Source: Micropterus salmoides
Lineage: Eukaryota; Chordata; Actinopteri; Centrarchiformes; Centrarchidae
DNA length: 64,000 bases
Direction: 5' to 3'
NCBI RefSeq assembly: GCF_014851395.1
Contig: NW_024044681.1
Location: forward strand, 1,643,413 to 1,707,412
The notes beneath the pieces were generated by a model. It saw only the letters and a list, made by a program, of their open reading frames with translations, was not told the origin of the DNA and did no database searches. Position numbers and translations under genes: made by a program. Shown here piece after piece: positions 60,402 through 64,000 of the stretch. Within the stretch, counting starts at the first letter, position 1, and each line of letters starts with the position of its first letter.

Positions 60402-60702
60402 TAGGGGTGGGAATCACCAGAGACCCCACGATACGATATTATCACGATACTTATGTCACAATATTATTGTGATTTTAAACATATTGCAATATTTGATCTT
60501 TTTCCCAACTTCAATTTGTGTCCCCGAAGCAAAACTCTTTTTCTAGTGGACTGAAAAAGCAATTTTATTAGTGCCAAAAAACAAACTTCTCATGTACAAT
60601 TTATATAATAAAAGATCGATACTTGATGTTCGTGTTATGATACAATATTGCCTTGCAAAATACTGCGATACTATGCTGTATCGATTTATTCCCCCACCCC
60701 TA
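60402..60702. mobile_element. hAT-type MITE, 301 bp, perfect target duplication
   Basis: Ends TAGGGGTGGG and CCCACCCCTA are perfect 10-bp inverted repeats. Flanks are ACAATTAT at 60394-60401 and ACAATTAT at 60703-60710, an exact 8-bp duplication. Interior CCACGATACGATATTATCAC and TGCGATACTATGCTGTATCG belong to a fish MITE. Complete copy in the first CNOT2 intron. Confidence 0.92.
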
Positions 60703-60710
60703 ACAATTAT

Positions 60711-62885
60711 GTTTGCAAATATAATTAAAATAGGTTAGAAATAATTTTAAGTTGTAGGTGGAGCTACAACTTCAGACTCAGGTCTTACCTGAACAGCAGT
60801 TGCCACAAATTAACCTGCACAATCAGACTCAAATGAACGAAAGGACAAATGCAGCACAACACAGGTTCATCACCCTGTTTAAACCATGGTGTGAAAGCAT
60901 CCCCACATTCCTTCTCTGCATCACATCACAGAAACTTACCATAAATGTTTGCACAAGAATCTTTCAGCCTCACCAGATCTATCTCAGAGACGATACTGTG
61001 TGACCTGTGTCATTTCTTATTGAAACACATTTGAATCTGTACCAAACAAAGATGTATTGTAGAAAATTAAGTGTAGGCCAGTCCATCTCTGCAGCACCAC
61101 TACAGTTAAAACAGTATTTTGACACACAGTTTGCCTTTAACAAATATTGCACCTCCTGAGATTTGATAAACTGATTAATTGTTCAGCCCTAACGTGAAAT
61201 AACACTTGATGACAGCAGACACCTCAATATACAACGTCTTAAATAGGTTCTGTCATCATGCTGTCACCACAACATACTAGTGCTGAAACGATTAATAGTT
61301 GAATTGCTTAGTAGATCGACAGGAAATTAACCCACTACTTGCATGCATTGCATTTTCAAGCAAACAAACCCCAAATTATCTGGTTACATCTGGTCAATGT
61401 GGATATTTTCTGGTTTTGGTAGTCCTCAATGGTTTGTTTTTTGGTTCTGCCAGTTGGACAAAACAACAAATGTAAAAGTCCAAGTTTGGCTCTAGGAAGT
61501 TGACACCGTACGATTATGCATGCAGGACTTTAAAAAGTTATTTCCAGTCTAGCAAACAATGAAAATAATAGTTAAATTCAGCTCTTACACCAGAAAATAT
61601 ATTGTTGATGGTTGAAGACTTTGCTTTAGCACATATTCATAAAGGATCTTTATGCAGCTTTTGTTCATTTCAAATCTCTAAAGTGTTAAACAGCGATATA
61701 AGGGTGGCTACAACCCTAAAGTCACAGGTGGGTTCCTGGCAAGAGCAGGTGTGTGTGCATCAGTCTGCTATGGAGTACCTGAGCAAAGACTGAACACAAG
61801 TCAGTTTGAACATTAAACACCACTGCACAAGAATAAAGGAATGTCACAATATAAAAGACTACCTGACTTAAATTATGTTGAAAACCAGGCTGCTATAGTT
61901 GTCTGTAATCCCAGCAAAAAACAAGGTGATGTAAACATAGATCCACAGCAGTGTTTGAACAGTGATCTCTCAGGATTACTCTGGTTATTATAGGTTAGCC
62001 AGACACACAACATCCTTGTTAGCAGTAGCCCACGGTGTAGCAGCGATACCCCAGTGAACAACGGCTAATTGGGCGCTTACACGTTCATACTGTGTGAATA
62101 AAGTGTATATTATTGCTTGCAAATCCGTGTGTTTCATTTTAGAAAACCCCTAAACACTTTGCTACCTGTAAACACAGGACGACTGGTTTGCAAACTTGAC
62201 TGTTCTTGTTTCAAAACAACGTTAAATGTGCAGCAGTGTCGCAAAACGCTTGCTAATGTAAAGCTAATGCTAGCTACGATAATTTGTCTGACTAATGTTA
62301 ATCACACCGTTAAAAGCAGCCGCTGGTTTCTTGACAGCATAAAAATGGCCGGTTTATATATTATATATTATAAATAAAAAGCCATTAGCTGGTGTTACCT
62401 TGTTGGCTGTAATAATGTGTCAGGAGCTACTGCTAGCCGAGTAGCGCACGTAAGCTAACAGCTAATTCTATAGGAATGTATGGGGACGTTAGCGTGAGAG
62501 CTAACGCTAAGTACAGGCGAGCTAATCGGCTAACAGGAACTTAAAAACTCCACAACAGGGACAGTTGTAAGCAGTTCTAACACCTTACAGCAAACCGACA
62601 GCGCCGGTTTAAATGCAGATATGCAGACCTGCCGGTGGCAGAGAGGAGACCGCTGTGCAGGACTGTTTTGTTCTGGTTTGGGCCTGCTGCGCCTCCATCG
62701 GTTAGTTCCCCAAAACAACAACAAAAAGCAATGAAACCGGCCTGCTGGCTTCAAAGTGGCCTTTCCCGTTTCCCTTCACAGCCTGCTCAGGTGATGACCA
62801 CCACACGAGCGGTGTTTCAGTTAGAGGAGGTTTGGGTAAGTCATGGCAGAGAAAGGAAATTAAAGGAATAAAAGAAGGATCTTAC
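60711..62885. other. First CNOT2 intron, remainder
   Basis: 61160-61330 has hAT MITE end words (GTTCAGCCCTAAC; AGTGCTGAAACGATTAATAG). Otherwise unrecognised. I looked here for an upstream coding exon matching the mammalian CNOT2 N-terminus and did not find one. Confidence 0.4.
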
Positions 62886-62960
62886 CGCATCAATCTTTCT
62901 TCCCCGCTACAATCCAAGATGGCCGGCATCTCTTCGCCAATCAACGAGGATGCTGGGATG
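62886..62960 (-). other. cnot2: Candidate CNOT2 non-coding leader exon 1
   Basis: A donor CG|GTAAGATC ends this exon at 62886. Upstream is a GC-rich leader containing CCGGCCATCTTGGATTGTAG. Spliced directly to the exon at 59996, the reading frame of the main ATG meets an in-frame TAG in the leader, fixing the start at MFGA. The right boundary is a guess, since the transcription start cannot be read directly. Position, strand and donor quality make it the likely first exon. Confidence 0.6.
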
Positions 62961-62990
62961 CCTTTCTCCTCTGACCCCCGGGCCTCCATC
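62915..62990 (-). promoter_or_regulatory. cnot2: CNOT2 core promoter region with YY1-like and CCAAT motifs
   Basis: CAAGATGGCCGGC at 62915-62927 is close to the YY1 consensus AAGATGGCGGC, which typically sits just downstream of TATA-less start sites. GCCAATCA at 62936-62943 is a CCAAT (NF-Y) box. No TATA box is seen. Together with the donor at 62886 this suggests a TATA-less housekeeping promoter firing leftward. A minisatellite starts at 62991. Confidence 0.5.
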
Positions 62991-63600
62991 ACTCTACTCT
63001 ACTCTACTCTACTCTACTCTGTCCATAATGTCCTGTTCTATATTATACTCTACTCTACTCCGTACCATAATGTACTGTTCTATATTATACTCTACTCTAC
63101 TCTGTCTATAATGTCCTGTTCTATATTATACTCTACTCTACTCTACTCTACTCTACTCTGTCCCATAATGTACTGTTCTATATTATACTATACTATACTC
63201 CACTCTGTCCATAATGTCCTGTTCTATATTATACTATACTCTACTCTGTCTATAATGTACTGTTCTATATTATACTCTACTCTACTCTGTCCATAATGTC
63301 CTGTTCTATATTATACTATACTCTACTCTGTCTATAATGTACTGTTCTATATTATACTCTACTCTACTCTGTCCATAATGTACTGTTCTATATTATACTC
63401 TACTCTACTCTGTCTATAATGTCCTGTTCTATATTATACTCTACTCTACTCTACTCTACTCTGTCCATAATGTCCTGTTCTATATTATACTCTACTCTAC
63501 TCCGTACCATAATGTACTGTTCTATATTATACTCTACTCTACTCTACTCTACTCTACTCTACTCTGTACCATAATGTACTGTACTGTTCCTGTCTGCTCT
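62991..63600 (+). repeat. Minisatellite, 41-bp core plus (CTCTA)n
   Basis: About thirteen copies of CTGTCCATAATGTCCTGTTC TATATTAT followed by two to seven ACTCT/CTCTA pentamers, giving units of 41-60 bp. C/T and CC/AC variants alternate. From 63600 to about 63790 it decays into scattered ACTCT words. It starts about 100 bp from the CNOT2 leader donor. Confidence 0.95.
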
Positions 63601-64000
63601 ATTGTACTCTAATCTTTACCATAATGTTCTCTACTCCACTCTACTTTTCTCTCCTCTAATCTGTGTACTCAACTATACTTTTCTCAGTACTATATTATTC
63701 TCTACTCTACTCTAACCTGTAAAGTACTGTACTCCAATGTACTATATTCTACTTTAATCTGTCCTGTACTCTCTAATTTCTAAGGCTTCCATCACTCTAC
63801 TTTACTCTAATCTTTTGCTCTCAACCTTTATCCAATCCAAACTTTACTGAGCTCTGAGCATCCATCACTCTACTCTGACCTCTAGTTACAGTACTCATCT
63901 CTACACAGTCGCTCTACTCAAAGCAAAGTGGGTGTCTTCCCCGGGGACCATTGTTTGGCTGATTCATCTGAAAGTTTGAACAAAATATGAACTAAATATA
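63601..64000. other. Degenerate CTCTA-rich sequence and right flank
   Basis: Decaying pentamer words to about 63910, then unassigned sequence. No gene recognised. Confidence 0.5.

Noticed and set aside
62832..63296. 154-codon plus-strand frame
   Set aside because: Its second half is a translation of the CTCTA minisatellite and its first half covers the CNOT2 leader in antisense.

Overview
The window is eukaryotic DNA from a ray-finned fish, most likely a percomorph teleost. It has vertebrate genes split by introns with GT-AG borders, long A+T-rich non-coding stretches, many dinucleotide microsatellites, and repeat families typical of fish (Tc1-like elements, hAT MITEs, L2-type LINE tails, tRNA-derived SINEs). 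Family names for repeats are recalled from knowledge and were not searched.

Two protein genes are supported, both on the minus strand. KCNMB4 (beta-4 subunit of the BK calcium-activated potassium channel) is partial. Its first coding exon is at 24910-25074 and its second at 19250-19420. The last exon is not in the window, so intron 2 must run past base 1. CNOT2 (scaffold subunit of the CCR4-NOT deadenylase) is complete in coding sequence. Fourteen coding exons run from 59984 down to a stop at 41452 and give 541 codons plus the stop, with every intron phase consistent. A candidate non-coding leader exon ends at 62886. A good polyadenylation signal lies at 40799-40804. The same order and orientation (CNOT2 upstream of KCNMB4) is known in human 12q15, so this is conserved synteny.

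Layout: 1-19249 is KCNMB4 intron 2 and contains a 4.9-kb minisatellite (about 5960-10865) with a 610-bp higher-order repeat. 19421-24909 is intron 1, with a LINE fragment, a hAT MITE and a SINE. 25075-40780 is intergenic, with Tc1-like remnants (one hosting a nested SINE) and two related copies of a fish-wide repeat. 40780-62960 is CNOT2, its introns loaded with hAT and Tc1-like elements. From 62991 a 41-bp minisatellite begins directly upstream of the CNOT2 promoter.

I found no new gene system. The observations most worth checking are the higher-order minisatellite, a NOT-domain exon of CNOT2 bracketed by complementary (UG)n and (CA)n tracts, the leader uORF and start-codon structure of CNOT2, and several elements dated by nesting or target-site duplications.
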